From the NCBI GenBank assembly GCA_026168455.1, contig CM047426.1:45588307-45652306 (forward strand): DNA of 64,000 bases, in the 5' to 3' direction. This stretch comes from Theocolax elegans. Lineage: Eukaryota > Arthropoda > Insecta > Hymenoptera > Cerocephalidae. This document shows positions 31,070-42,863 of this stretch, piece after piece. The notes below the pieces were generated by a model that was not told the DNA's origin, searched no databases, and was given only the letters and a program-made list of their open reading frames with translations. The position numbers and the translations under genes were made by a program. Position 1 is the stretch's first letter. Each line of letters opens with the position of its first letter.

Positions 31070-31071
<2 letters not shown>
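30357..31071 (+). repeat. Module P, copy 1
   Basis: About 712 bp starting GGGAGATTCCATGTGAAGTG, which resembles the ends of the foldback elements at 40229 and 61333. Other copies start at 33627, 34736, 35841 and 36955. It shares with the foldback elements a central theme of TTTTTTGAAAAAA and TAACTCAAAACCTA-like sequence, so P is probably the 5' part of an element from the same family. An 80-codon frame near its 3' end opens with a non-ATG codon and is not considered a gene. Confidence 0.88.
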
Positions 31072-31110
<39 letters not shown>

Positions 31111-31114
<4 letters not shown>

Positions 31115-33600
31115 TATCTCTCTCGCTTTTTTACTATCTTTTAAACTATTACTATCTCTGTCCGCGAGGATGTTTACTGTCTGCATTACCTATTTTCAGG
31201 CACAATCGCTATATGGGAGAGCCTTATATTTTTGTCATCGAAAAAAGTATTGTACCACGAATATCTCAAAAAGTTAATACCCGATTTAGTTGAAAATCTG
31301 AGGGTAGTTTTCTCTACTTATAAGAAGGTGCTGGTTCTATTTTCAGCCACATCGGTAAAATCATATTAAAGTTATAACAAGGTTTACATTTCTGTAAGAA
31401 ACGGCTTCCTTTCATTCTCTGTACAATATCTCGAAATAGACAACTTCTACAAAAAAAATGTACAGACATAAAATTTTTGTATTAAAAAGACGCAACTTTT
31501 TTCTATGTAACATAGTATATATTTTTCCACTATTTTTGGTGCTAAGGACTCGCAAAGAAGCAAATTTGTCATAAATTTAAAAATTAAAAACGTCGATGTT
31601 CGACAAATATTTCGAAAAGTTTTAAACCCATTTGCCTTAAATGTTAAGAGTAGTTTTCTTTGCCCTTGGAAAGGTGCTGCTTCTATTTCCAGCCGATTTG
31701 GTGAAACCGTATTTAAGCAATTAGTGTTGAAAGCAGCGAATGATGAAACCATAATTATTCGGAATTCTATAAAAGAAAAGAAAACGAGAATTATGAATAG
31801 AATATCAAATATCTGTCCGACATACATTTCAAAACAAGGAAGCCAATAGATGCTACCACCGAATTGCCAAATTTTAAAACAGTTTACAATTTGTATTCAA
31901 GTTCTCGAGGATGCTTAATAAGATTTTTGGAAGTAATCGTATACATCATGTACAACACCTTTCGCTATTGACAAGTATGCACTACCTTACCCAACTGGAT
32001 CTAGACTGCATTAAGGTCATTTTATTAATTTTAATAACTCAGTATTGAAATTTTGAAATTGTAAAGTTACTCTATATTAAATTGGTAACGATAAAGAAAT
32101 CTAGTTATTTTTTAAAATCAAAAATAAATGTAGTTTATTATACATCTTATAGTAAAACTTTAGAAATAAATTTTAAAATTAGTATGAATTAATGTTATAT
32201 CTAAAAAGAAAGATCAAAATATAATCAACCCGAAGATCGTATATTATAAATGAATTTCAAATAATATGTACAAAAATAATAATCTGCTCAAATTTAAACT
32301 TATTGACATTTTTGATTCATACAAATAAAAATAAATTTAAATAGTTTGAAAAAAAATATATCTTGTTGAGTTTAATACCTTCTGTCAGTGTTGTTTAACA
32401 ACTGGGTGCAATTTTCGATAACAGAGATACCTTCTGTCATATCTGCGATTTTACATAAAGAACGACATAGTCAAACTGTGCGAGTTTGAACATGCGTATT
32501 CCTTCATTTCGAAAACAGAATGTAATACGGCTTTGTAAAAGTAAAGCATATAAGTCGTTAACGTTCTTCTCGTTCAATTAACGAGAAATTGAACATTTCG
32601 TCGTGTCAATCGTTCACTGCCCAATCAAATTATTCGAGCGTTCGTTTATGTGGTCACTCGATTGTTTTCGTAAGAATGCTTCAGCCTCATAGAGGAGTAA
32701 TAGTAACCCTCATCGTGACGTTGAAGGCCGAGTCGAAAACTTCATATTTATTTATTCCAGAGTTACATAATAACATTCGCAATTCGATTATAGAATAGAT
32801 ATTACGTACATTGTAAAGGTAAGCTATACCTATGTAACAGCAGGTACATATGTACAGCGAATCTTAAGCGAGCAGATTAGTATTATAATTCTTGTAAGGG
32901 ATGTAAAACTAAAAATTCAGCATTAAAAATGTTTTAAAATTAATTTTTTACATTTGTATAATAATATTTGTATTTTTAGCAGCTTACAGGGGATTAGATG
33001 GATACTGAAACAATTGAAGATACTTTTCTACCACTCCAAGGTAAGTGCACAAATTTTTTTGCAATGATCATGCTAATAGATTCATCGTTATAAGGCAACA
33101 AATATACATTTCTATTAATATTTCGGGCACTTTTCCCGGATATTTTGACCATAAGTGATCTTAATGATTTAGACCCACTCTGTGAAATTTTTAGGCAGTT
33201 TCTGACTATAAAAAGACATCTTTGAGACAGTATTAGGTTACCAGAGTCCGGAGAAGAATTGCTGATTTTCACTATTTAAGGTTTAAATGGCTTACAAGAG
33301 TGTGACAGCATACATTTATGTCTTTAAAAGTATTTTTAATGAAAAGTTTGGAAAATTTTACAAAAAAAGTCATACTTATGTTTTTAGTGAAAAATGCATT
33401 CCCTGGGAGCTAAAAATTCATGAAAATGGGCATATAATGCAAAAAAGTGCTAAAATGTCAACTTTGACTCTCTGTAACTTAAAATTATGGCCCAGAAAAA
33501 ATCTGAAAAAATTCAGGAGAACTACTGGATACCTCTAAAACATATTCCCACATTTATAGCAATATTTTTTTTTCATCTTCGATGTCACAGAGAACCACCC
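31111..33600 (+). repeat. Module M, copy 1
   Basis: About 2.49 kb, repeated at 37710-40200. The 3' 450 bp also occur at 1-470. Its end (GAACCACCC before TA repeats), read on the other strand as GGGTGGTTCTCTGTGA, is an imperfect inverse of the start of P (GGGAGATTCCATGTGA). P plus M may therefore be one TIR-type element of about 3.27 kb. It contains an exon-like segment at 32998-33040. No transposase frame is seen. Confidence 0.85.
32998..33040 (+). other. Exon-like segment with ATG in module M, copy 1
   Basis: A 3' splice-site-like tract (TTTTTAGCAGCTTACAG, ending about 32989) is followed by an ATG, 14 open codons (MDTETIEDTFLPLQ) and a consensus 5' splice site (AAG|GTAAGT at 33041). A second possible donor (AAAG|GTAAGC) lies upstream at about 32818. 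This looks like the first coding exon and 5' UTR of a spliced gene carried in the repeat. The downstream exons are not in the window. Confidence 0.4.
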
Positions 33601-33626
33601 ATATATATATATATATATATATATAT

Positions 33627-36600
33627 GGGAGATTCCATGTGAAGTGATCCAGTTAAAAAATAGAATTTTGTTTTAATGTATGGAATCAGTAAAAATCTAC
33701 TTAAATAGAGTGTAACTAAATTTTTAGACCTAAATTTCAATTAGTACCAGAGCTGTAACCAATCAAAAAATCGAATTTTTTGAAAAAAATGACTTATTGG
33801 CCATCTTATCACTTAATAACTCAAAACCTAACAATTTTTTCTTATATACATTAAATTTGAAAAAGTTTATAAATTTCAAGAAGAATCTGTTGAAATATTT
33901 CGTTTATATTAGTTTAACACATTGAATATAGTTATAATTAATAAAAACCTTTGTAGTAAAAAAAAGGGTTGTACGATCAAAAATATTTTATCCATCCAAG
34001 AATCTAATTCATCGATGCTTAATTACCTTCAAAATGATGCAAAGTTTGAGTGCGGCAGAGCATTTCGGACAAAGTTATGGTGTATTTAGGCAAGTTTCTT
34101 AAAAAAAGAGCGAATGCATTTTATGAAAAAAACATAGTAACCGTATACTTGCATTCAAACAACATGGCACTATTATTCTTCAATAATTCTAAAATATACT
34201 ATTTAATGTTAGTTACTGATACTTTTCAACCTCTAAGCTGCTTACAAACACAAAGCAGTAGGTATAAGCAGGTATACCTGTTATATAATTGAATAAATAC
34301 CTGAAACTTATTAAAATTCCAATAAATCTATCTCTTGCACTCTCTCTCTCTCTCCGATAAGTTATGTAAGCTTAACAAAGTTAGAATAGTTTTGAGAATT
34401 TATAGTACGTTGCGAATTTATATATAGTATAATTGTAACGAGAATTCATAGTATAGTATAATTGTTTTATGCAACATATTTTAGTCTTATTAAAATTAGT
34501 ATTATTTGTAGGTAAAATTTACTGCTATTTATGACTTTGTAACAAAGCAAGGTAGGCAATGTTACACAACTTAAATATATTTTCCTTACGTTCCGTATGT
34601 TTGCTAATTGTTGTTCATCTTTGTTAAATTATATATCACTTTGCTCATCAGAAAATAATTCCTAAATAATTCTTTTATATTATTTTATATACATTGCGTT
34701 ACCCGTCGATTCGCTCCACGTAGATATATATATATGGGAGATTCCATGTGAAGTGATCCAGTTAAAAAATAGAATTTTGTTTTAATGTATGGAATCAGTA
34801 AAAATCTACTTAAATAGAGTGTAACTAAATTTTTAGACCTAAATTTCAATTAGTACCAGAGCTGTAACCAATCAAAAAATCGAATTTTTTGAAAAAAATG
34901 ACTTATTGGCCATCTTATCACTTAATAACTCAAAACCTAACAATTTTTTCTTATATACATTAAATTTGAAAAAGTTTATAAATTTCAAGAAGAATCTGTT
35001 GAAATATTTCGTTTATATTAGTTTAACACATTGAATATAGTTATAATTAATAAAAACCTTTGTAGTAAAAAAAAGGGTTGTACGATCAAAAATTTTATCC
35101 ATCCAAGAATCTAATTCATCGATGCTTAATTACCTTCAAAATGATGCAAAGTTTGAGTGCGGCAGAGCATTTCGGACAAAGTTATGGTGTATTTAGGCAA
35201 GTTTCTTAAAAAAAGAGCGAATGCATTTTATGAAAAAAACATAGTAACCGTATACTTGCATTCAAACAACATGGCACTATTATTCTTCAATAATTCTAAA
35301 ATATACTATTTAATGTTAGTTACTGATACTTTTCAACCTCTAAGCTGCTTACAAACACAAAGCAGTAGGTATAAGCAGGTATACCTGTTATATAATTGAA
35401 TAAATACCTGAAACTTATTAAAATTCCAATAAATCTATCTCTTGCACTCTCTCTCTCTCTCCGATAAGTTATGTAAGCTTAACAAAGTTAGAATAGTTTT
35501 GAGAATTTATAGTACGTTGCGAATTTATATATAGTATAATTGTAACGAGAATTCATAGTATAGTATAATTGTTTTATGCAACATATTTTAGTCTTATTAA
35601 AATTAGTATTATTTGTAGGTAAAATTTACTGCTATTTATGACTTTGTAACAAAGCAAGGTAGGCAATGTTACACAACTTAAATATATTTTCCTTACGTTC
35701 CGTATGTTTGCTAATTGTTGTTCATCTTTGTTAAATTATATATCACTTTGCTCATCAGAAAATAATTCCTAAATAATTCTTTTATATTATTTTATATACA
35801 TTGCGTTACCCGTCGATTCGCTCCACGTAGATATATATATGGGAGATTCCATGTGAAGTGATCCAGTTAAAAAATAGAATTTTGTTTTAATGTATGGAAT
35901 CAGTAAAAATCTACTTAAATAGAGTGTAACTAAATTTTTAGACCTAAATTTCAATTAGTACCAGAGCTGTAACCAATCAAAAAATCGAATTTTTTGAAAA
36001 AAATGACTTATTGGCCATCTTATCACTTAATAACTCAAAACCTAACAATTTTTTCTTATATACATTAAATTTGAAAAAGTTTATAAATTTCAAGAAGAAT
36101 CTGTTGAAATATTTCGTTTATATTAGTTTAACACATTGAATATAGTTATAATTAATAAAAACCTTTGTAGTAAAAAAAAGGGTTGTACGATCAAAAATAT
36201 TTTATCCATCCAAGAATCTAATTCATCGATGCTTAATTACCTTCAAAATGATGCAAAGTTTGAGTGCGGCAGAGCATTTCGGACAAAGTTATGGTGTATT
36301 TAGGCAAGTTTCTTAAAAAAAGAGAGCGAATGCATTTTATGAAAAAAACATAGTAACCGTATACTTGCATTCAAACAACATGGCACTATTATTCTTCAAT
36401 AATTCTAAAATATACTATTTAATGTTAGTTACTGATACTTTTCAACCTCTAAGCTGCTTACAAACACAAAGCAGTAGGTATAAGCAGGTATACCTGTTAT
36501 ATAATTGAATAAATACCTGAAACTTATTAAAATTCCAATAAATCTATCTCTTGCACTCTCTCTCTCTCTCCGATAAGTTATGTAAGCTTAACAAAGTTAG

Positions 36601-36954
36601 AATAGTTTTGAGAATTTATAGTACGTTGCGAATTTATATATAGTATAATTGTAACGAGAATTCATAGTATAGTATAATTGTTTTATGCAACATATATTTA
36701 GTCTTATTAAAATTAGTATTATTTGTAGGTAAAATTTACTGCTATTTATGACTTTGTAACAAAGCAAGGTAGGCAATGTTACACAACTTAAATATATTTT
36801 CCTTACGTTCCGTATGTTTGCTAATTGTTGTTCATCTTTGTTAAATTAATATATCACTTTGCTCATCAGAAAATAAATTCCTAAATAATTCTTTTATATT
36901 ATTTTATATACATTGCGTTACCCGTCGATTCGCTCCACGTAGATATATATATAT
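33627..36954 (+). repeat. Three tandem P-Q units
   Basis: Units start at 33627, 34736 and 35841 and are 1109, 1105 and 1114 bp long. Units 1 and 2 share the same small deletions; unit 3 shares the longer forms found in the outer copies at 29971-31071 and 36955. (TA)n between units shrinks from 26 to about 10-12 bp. Confidence 0.93.
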
Positions 36955-37667
36955 GGGAGATTCCATGTGAAGTGATCCAGTTAAAAAATAGAATTTTGTT
37001 TTAATGTATGGAATCAGTAAAAATCTACTTAAATAGAGTGTAACTAAATTTTTAGACCTAAATTTCAATTAGTACCAGAGCTGTAACCAATCAAAAAATC
37101 GAATTTTTTGAAAAAAATGACTTATTGGCCATCTTATCACTTAATAACTCAAAACCTAACAATTTTTTCTTATATACATTAAATTTGAAAAAGTTTATAA
37201 ATTTCAAGAAGAATCTGTTGAAATATTTCGTTTATATTAGTTTAACACATTGAATATAGTTATAATTAATAAAAACCTTTGTAGTAAAAAAAAGGGTTGT
37301 ACGATCAAAAATATTTTATCCATCCAAGAATCTAATTCATCGATGCTTAATTACCTTCAAAATGATGCAAAGTTTGAGTGCGGCAGAGCATTTCGGACAA
37401 AGTTATGGTGTATTTAGGCAAGTTTCTTAAAAAAAGAGAGCGAATGCATTTTATGAAAAAAACATAGTAACCGTATACTTGCATTCAAACAACATGGCAC
37501 TATTATTCTTCAATAATTCTAAAATATACTATTTAATGTTAGTTACTGATACTTTTCAACCTCTAAGCTGCTTACAAACACAAAGCAGTAGGTATAAGCA
37601 GGTATACCTGTTATATAATTGAATAAATACCTGAAACTTATTAAAATTCCAATAAATCTATCTCTTG

Positions 37668-37669
<2 letters not shown>
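36955..37669 (+). repeat. Module P, copy 5
   Basis: Joined through a (CT)n of about 39 bp to the second M module, exactly as in copy 1. Confidence 0.92.
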
Positions 37670-37709
<40 letters not shown>

Positions 37710-37712
<3 letters not shown>

Positions 37713-40200
37713 TATCTCTCTCGCTTTTTTACTATCTTTTAAACTATTACTATCTCTGTCCGCGAGGATGTTTACTGTCTGCATTACCTATTTTCAGGCA
37801 CAATCGCTATATGGGAGAGCCTTATATTTTTGTCATCGAAAAAAGTATTGTACCACGAATATCTCAAAAAGTTAATACCCGATTTAGTTGAAAATCTGAG
37901 GGTAGTTTTCTCTACTTATAAGAAGGTGCTGGTTCTATTTTCAGCCACATCGGTAAAATCATATTAAAGTTATAACAAGGTTTACATTTCTGTAAGAAAC
38001 GGCTTCCTTTCATTCTCTGTACAATATCTCGAAATAGACAACTTCTACAAAAAAAATGTACAGACATAAAATTTTTGTATTAAAAAGACGCAACTTTTTT
38101 CTATGTAACATAGTATATATTTTTCCACTATTTTTGGTGCTAAGGACTCGCAAAGAAGCAAATTTGTCATAAATTTAAAAATTAAAAACGTCGATGTTCG
38201 ACAAATATTTCGAAAAGTTTTAAACCCATTTGCCTTAAATGTTAAGAGTAGTTTTCTTTGCCCTTGGAAAGGTGCTGCTTCTATTTCCAGCCGATTTGGT
38301 GAAACCGTATTTAAGCAATTAGTGTTGAAAGCAGCGAATGATGAAACCATAATTATTCGGAATTCTATAAAAGAAAAGAAAACGAGAATTATGAATAGAA
38401 TATCAAATATCTGTCCGACATACATTTCAAAACAAGGAAGCCAATAGATGCTACCACCGAATTGCCAAATTTTAAAACAGTTTACAATTTGTATTCAAGT
38501 TCTCGAGGATGCTTAATAAGATTTTTGGAAGTAATCGTATACATCATGTACAACACCTTTCGCTATTGACAAGTATGCACTACCTTACCCAACTGGATCT
38601 AGACTGCATTAAGGTCATTTTATTAATTTTAATAACTCAGTATTGAAATTTTGAAATTGTAAAGTTACTCTATATTAAATTGGTAACGATAAAGAAATCT
38701 AGTTATTTTTTAAAATCAAAAATAAATGTAGTTTATTATACATCTTATAGTAAAACTTTAGAAATAAATTTTAAAATTAGTATGAATTAATGTTATATCT
38801 AAAAAGAAAGATCAAAATATAATCAACCCGAAGATCGTATATTATAAATGAATTTCAAATAATATGTACAAAAATAATAATCTGCTCAAATTTAAACTTA
38901 TTGACATTTTTGATTCATACAAATAAAAATAAATTTAAATAGTTTGAAAAAAAATATATCTTGTTGAGTTTAATACCTTCTGTCAGTGTTGTTTAACAAC
39001 TGGGTGCAATTTTCGATAACAGAGATACCTTCTGTCATATCTGCGATTTTACATAAAGAACGACATAGTCAAACTGTGCGAGTTTGAACATGCGTATTCC
39101 TTCATTTCGAAAACAGAATGTAATACGGCTTTGTAAAAGTAAAGCATATAAGTCGTTAACGTTCTTCTCGTTCAATTAACGAGAAATTGAACATTTCGTC
39201 GTGTCAATCGTTCACTGCCCAATCAAATTATTCGAGCGTTCGTTTATGTGGTCACTCGATTGTTTTCGTAAGAATGCTTCAGCCTCATAGAGGAGTAATA
39301 GTAACCCTCATCGTGACGTTGAAGGCCGAGTCGAAAACTTCATATTTATTTATTCCAGAGTTACATAATAACATTCGCAATTCGATTATAGAATAGATAT
39401 TACGTACATTGTAAAGGTAAGCTATACCTATGTAACAGCAGGTACATATGTACAGCGAATCTTAAGCGAGCAGATTAGTATTATAATTCTTGTAAGGGAT
39501 GTAAAACTAAAAATTCAGCATTAAAAATGTTTTAAAATTAATTTTTTACATTTGTATAATAATATTTGTATTTTTAGCAGCTTACAGGGGATTAGATGGA
39601 TACTGAAACAATTGAAGATACTTTTCTACCACTCCAAGGTAAGTGCACAAATTTTTTTGCAATGATCATGCTAATAGATTCATCGTTATAAGGCAACAAA
39701 TATACATTTCTATTAATATTTCGGGCACTTTTCCCGGATATTTTGACCATAAGTGATCTTAATGATTTAGACCCACTCTGTGAAATTTTTAGGCAGTTTC
39801 TGACTATAAAAAGACATCTTTGAGACAGTATTAGGTTACCAGAGTCCGGAGAAGAATTGCTGATTTTCACTATTTAAGGTTTAAATGGCTTACAAGAGTG
39901 TGACAGCATACATTTATGTCTTTAAAAGTATTTTTAATGAAAAGTTTGGAAAATTTTACAAAAAAAGTCATACTTATGTTTTTAGTGAAAAATGCATTCC
40001 CTGGGAGCTAAAAATTCATGAAAATGGGCATATAATGCAAAAAAGTGCTAAAATGTCAACTTTGACTCTCTGTAACTTAAAATTATGGCCCAGAAAAAAT
40101 CTGAAAAAATTCAGGAGAACTACTGGATACCTCTAAAACATATTCCCACATTTATAGCAATATTTATTTTTTTCATCTTCGATGTCACAGAGAACCACCC
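37710..40200 (+). repeat. Module M, copy 2
   Basis: Near-identical to 31111-33600 over its full length, including the exon-like segment at 39596-39638 with its GTAAGT donor. It is followed by (TA)n and then the foldback element at 40229. Confidence 0.93.
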
Positions 40201-40228
40201 ATATATATATATATATATATATATATAT

Positions 40229-41224
40229 GGGGTATTCCACGTGAAGTGGTCCGATCAAAATTTTAAAATGCACCAAATTTTGGGTACACTTTGCAAATGT
40301 TTTTCAGAATACAGAAAAAAAATTTTAGGTACTGGAATCTATTTGCTCAAAAGTTATTCTAACCTCAAAAAGTGAATTTTTCCATATTTTTTTCAACACC
40401 AGCTGGGTTTACCGCTATATAACTCAAGATCTATCAACTTTTACTATAGAACATTATATGTAACATTCGTTGCTAATTATATCTAAAATTTATTCTTCTG
40501 GGTTAGAATTTCTAATCTCCAGGTCAATGTTACATAAACTACATGTCAATATTCAACTTGAAAAAAGTGCAAGTGCGCCACCTTTGATTTTTTCATCCAG
40601 AAGTCTAAAAGAAAGCTTGGAGCAATACCTTTCAAATGGTCTGTAGCATTTTTATGGCCTCCAATTCTGTAAAAAGTTATGACAATTTAAAGAAAGACAA
40701 AAAATTCACAAAAATTAACATGGTAATTCCCATTTAAATTTTTAAAAAAATTTCGTGTTTCTTTAAATTATCATAACTTTTTACAGAATTTAAGGCCATA
40801 AAAATGCTACAGACCATTTGAAAGGTATTGCTCCAATCTTTCTTTTAGACTTTTGGATGAAAAAATCAAAGGTGGCGCACTTGCACTTTTTTCAAGTTGA
40901 ATATTGACATGTAGTTTATGTAACATTGACCTTGAGATTAGAAATTCTAACCCAGAAGAATAAATTCTAGATATAATTAGCAACGAATGTTACATATAAT
41001 GTTCTATAGTAAAAGTTGATAGATCTTGAGTTATATAGCGGTAAACCCAGCTGGTGTTGAAAAAAATATGGAAAAATTCACTTTTTGAGGTTAGAATAAC
41101 TTTTGAGCAAATAGATTCCAGTACCTAAAATTTTTTTTCTGTATTCTGAAAAACATTTGCAAAGTGTACCCAAAATTTGGTGCATTTTAAAATTTTGATC
41201 GGACCACTTCACGTGGAATACCCC
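40229..41224. mobile_element. Foldback element 1, 996-bp near-perfect palindrome in (TA)n
   Basis: Starts GGGGTATTCCACGTGAAGTG and ends with its inverse. The two arms of about 470 bp match with only a handful of differences (for example CTCCAGGTC against GACCTTGAG) around a centre near 40730. It is flanked on both sides by TA repeats, consistent with insertion at TA. It encodes nothing. The termini resemble module P and foldback element 2, placing all three in one family, probably non-autonomous TIR elements. Confidence 0.92.
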
Positions 41225-41242
<18 letters not shown>

Positions 41243-41260
<18 letters not shown>

Positions 41261-41602
41261 CTTTATTATTGCCTAGGAAAGATTTATTCTTAAGGCAAGA
41301 TACATAATAAAATTTACAATATAATCCATAACAATTCGGACGGCGTCGATGAATAATACAATATATGCCCATGAAGATATAAAAATAATAAAAATAATAA
41401 AAATATATAATCACTCTAATTTTAATAATAACAATAACTATAACAATATTGTAACAATACTGAATAAAATTCATCACAGATCATTACGAGATCAACAATT
41501 CAAAAATAAAAGTGATATGACGCAACGAACTACTTTTGAAAAGGTTAATAAAAATTGTTATAAACTAAATTATTTACAACTCTCTCTCTCTCTCACTCTC
41601 TC
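41243..41602 (-). mobile_element. 3' UTR fragment of a TC-tailed non-LTR element
   Basis: On the minus strand the sequence ends TTGCCT...AGGCAATAATAAAG followed by (TC)n (41243-41260 as GA on the plus strand). The same stem-loop plus AATAAA lies at the 3' end of element B (15540-15600). About 320 bp of the element is kept, 5'-truncated, with no coding. Its other side is bounded by a second (TC)n tract (plus strand, 41581-41602). Confidence 0.7.
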
Positions 41603-41604
41603 TC

Positions 41605-42863
41605 GCTAAGTAAGTAACACAGCACGCTTAATTTTAGCCTCTGGTTTAAGCAATAATTTTTCTGCCGTATCGATGCCTTTGGGCCTTTTTGTTTCAGGCA
41701 CTCGCAAGCGCATTTATGCGAGCCTTCTGGTAAAAAAAAATAAGGTTTTTTACGTGGAAGCTCGCCTAAAAATTATATTAAATAAACATCTTGGAGGTTA
41801 TGTCGTGATATCGGCATTATATAGCGCTTTTTTATATAATGAAACCATCTACATACTCAGTGCATCTGAAGTTGGAATATGCATTATATTTTCTTTAACC
41901 GGAGTTTCATATCTACTGTATTATTCTATGAAATTTAGAACTGGCGATTGTTTAATGCAACAAAAGAAATTAGATCCCGGAGAGATCGAGATTGCCAATA
42001 AGGACTGTTTTGACTTCCATCATTCATAAATACTCAGTGAATTAGTAATTGGTGACTTTATTTATTTATTTTATTTTTGTCAATACTCATATTTACAGAT
42101 TTATTTGCTAATTTTAATTTATGTTTTTGAGGTTAGTCCTATATTAAATCACGTAAAATACACGTGGTGGTTGTTACCTACAGTCGGTAATTTTATTTTA
42201 TGTATTGATATTTATCATTTAAGTAAGCATTAATTAGATGGCGATACATAATCAATTTTCATAATAATTGCTTTCTTTATCTTATCAAAATGTACTCTAG
42301 ATGATAAAATTGATATATTTAGCACTATCTTTTTATTGTTATTATTTTGTCGTGTTTTTATATTATTCAATTATAAATTTTATGTAAACAATTATTTAAT
42401 TCAAATTGTTATGTAATCATTTATATTATTTGTTGTGATATAAACTGCGATTTTTTAAATTGCTTAAATTGTTTGCTAAATTACACTTTGAAAGGATTTG
42501 CATAATTTTAAATAGAGTGTATTGTATTGAATTGCGTAATTGTAAACGTTATATCGATGAAATTTAAATTTTATTAGTCTAATTTTGTATACTTTTTATC
42601 TGTTGTTTATTCAGCATTTTATATGTTTTATATTATTATGCTTCTTAGTTTAATCTTTGCGGACATTTGTAATACTGTTGGCAATTATAGTTGTTAAAAA
42701 CATTTTATATTTTAAATTACGTGCAATAGACGAGTTAGTTTTAATGTTTAATCTAACAATATTTAGTGAAAGTTTTAATACCTGTAAATCTAAATTATTA
42801 TTTATTTTCTCTTTTGAGTAATTTTCTATCAATATTTAGTGAAGATTTAATACATATTAAGTT
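41605..42863 (+). mobile_element. Non-LTR element E, 5' part, upstream of the Gypsy-2 insertion
   Basis: This stretch lies between a (TC)n tract and the left AGTT target duplication of Gypsy-2. The right flank of Gypsy-2 (56811 onward) runs into element E ORF1, so this should be the distal 5' UTR of E. It is AT-rich. It holds one 118-codon ATG-less-certain frame (41673-42029) whose product has two hydrophobic stretches (VISALYSAFLYNETIYIL and VGICIIFSLTGVSYLLYY) and no known domain. No internal promoter motif is recognised with confidence. Confidence 0.5.
42860..42863 (+). repeat. Gypsy-2 target-site duplication, left
   Basis: AGTT directly before the first LTR. It also follows the second LTR (51636-51639) and the third LTR (56811-56814). 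A 4-bp duplication is normal for Ty3/Gypsy integrases. Confidence 0.8.

Larger units (their letters stand above)
29953..40228 (+). repeat. P/Q/M modular tandem array joined at microsatellites
   Basis: The order is (CT)Q(TA)P(CT)M(TA)P(CT)Q(TA)P(CT)Q(TA)P(CT)Q(TA)P(CT)M(TA). Every module boundary is a (CT)n or (TA)n run. P always sits between (TA)n and (CT)n; Q and M always sit between (CT)n and (TA)n. P-Q units are about 1.11 kb and occur three times in a row (33627-36954). P-M units are about 3.27 kb and occur at both ends (30357-33626 and 36955-40228). Copies differ almost only by 1-3 bp insertions or deletions in short runs, so the duplications are very recent or partly an assembly effect. 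Confidence 0.92.

Noticed and set aside
31021..31293. 90-codon frame rich in SLSLSL
   Set aside because: The repeat is just translation of the (CT)n microsatellite between P and M.
31447..31827. 126-codon minus-strand frame in module M, phenylalanine/isoleucine-rich
   Set aside because: No ATG-context or domain support; its hydrophobicity follows from T-rich DNA. It is identical in both M copies only because M is recently duplicated.
34050..34292. 80-codon frame repeated in each P module
   Set aside because: It opens with a non-ATG codon, has AT-driven composition and no domain, and a two-base length change in the copies at 30357 and 36955 breaks it. Repetition comes from the module, not from coding selection.
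40085..40375. 96-codon frame crossing from module M into foldback element 1
   Set aside because: It runs through (TA)n translated as a YI repeat and across an element boundary; not a gene.
42781..42863. Match of TTATTTATTTTCTCTTTTGAG on both sides of Gypsy-2 as a long target duplication
   Set aside because: The match lies about 35-55 bp from the left LTR end but next to the right one and is imperfect. The 4-bp AGTT directly at both ends is the better target duplication; the longer similarity may be a repeat within the 5' UTR of element E.
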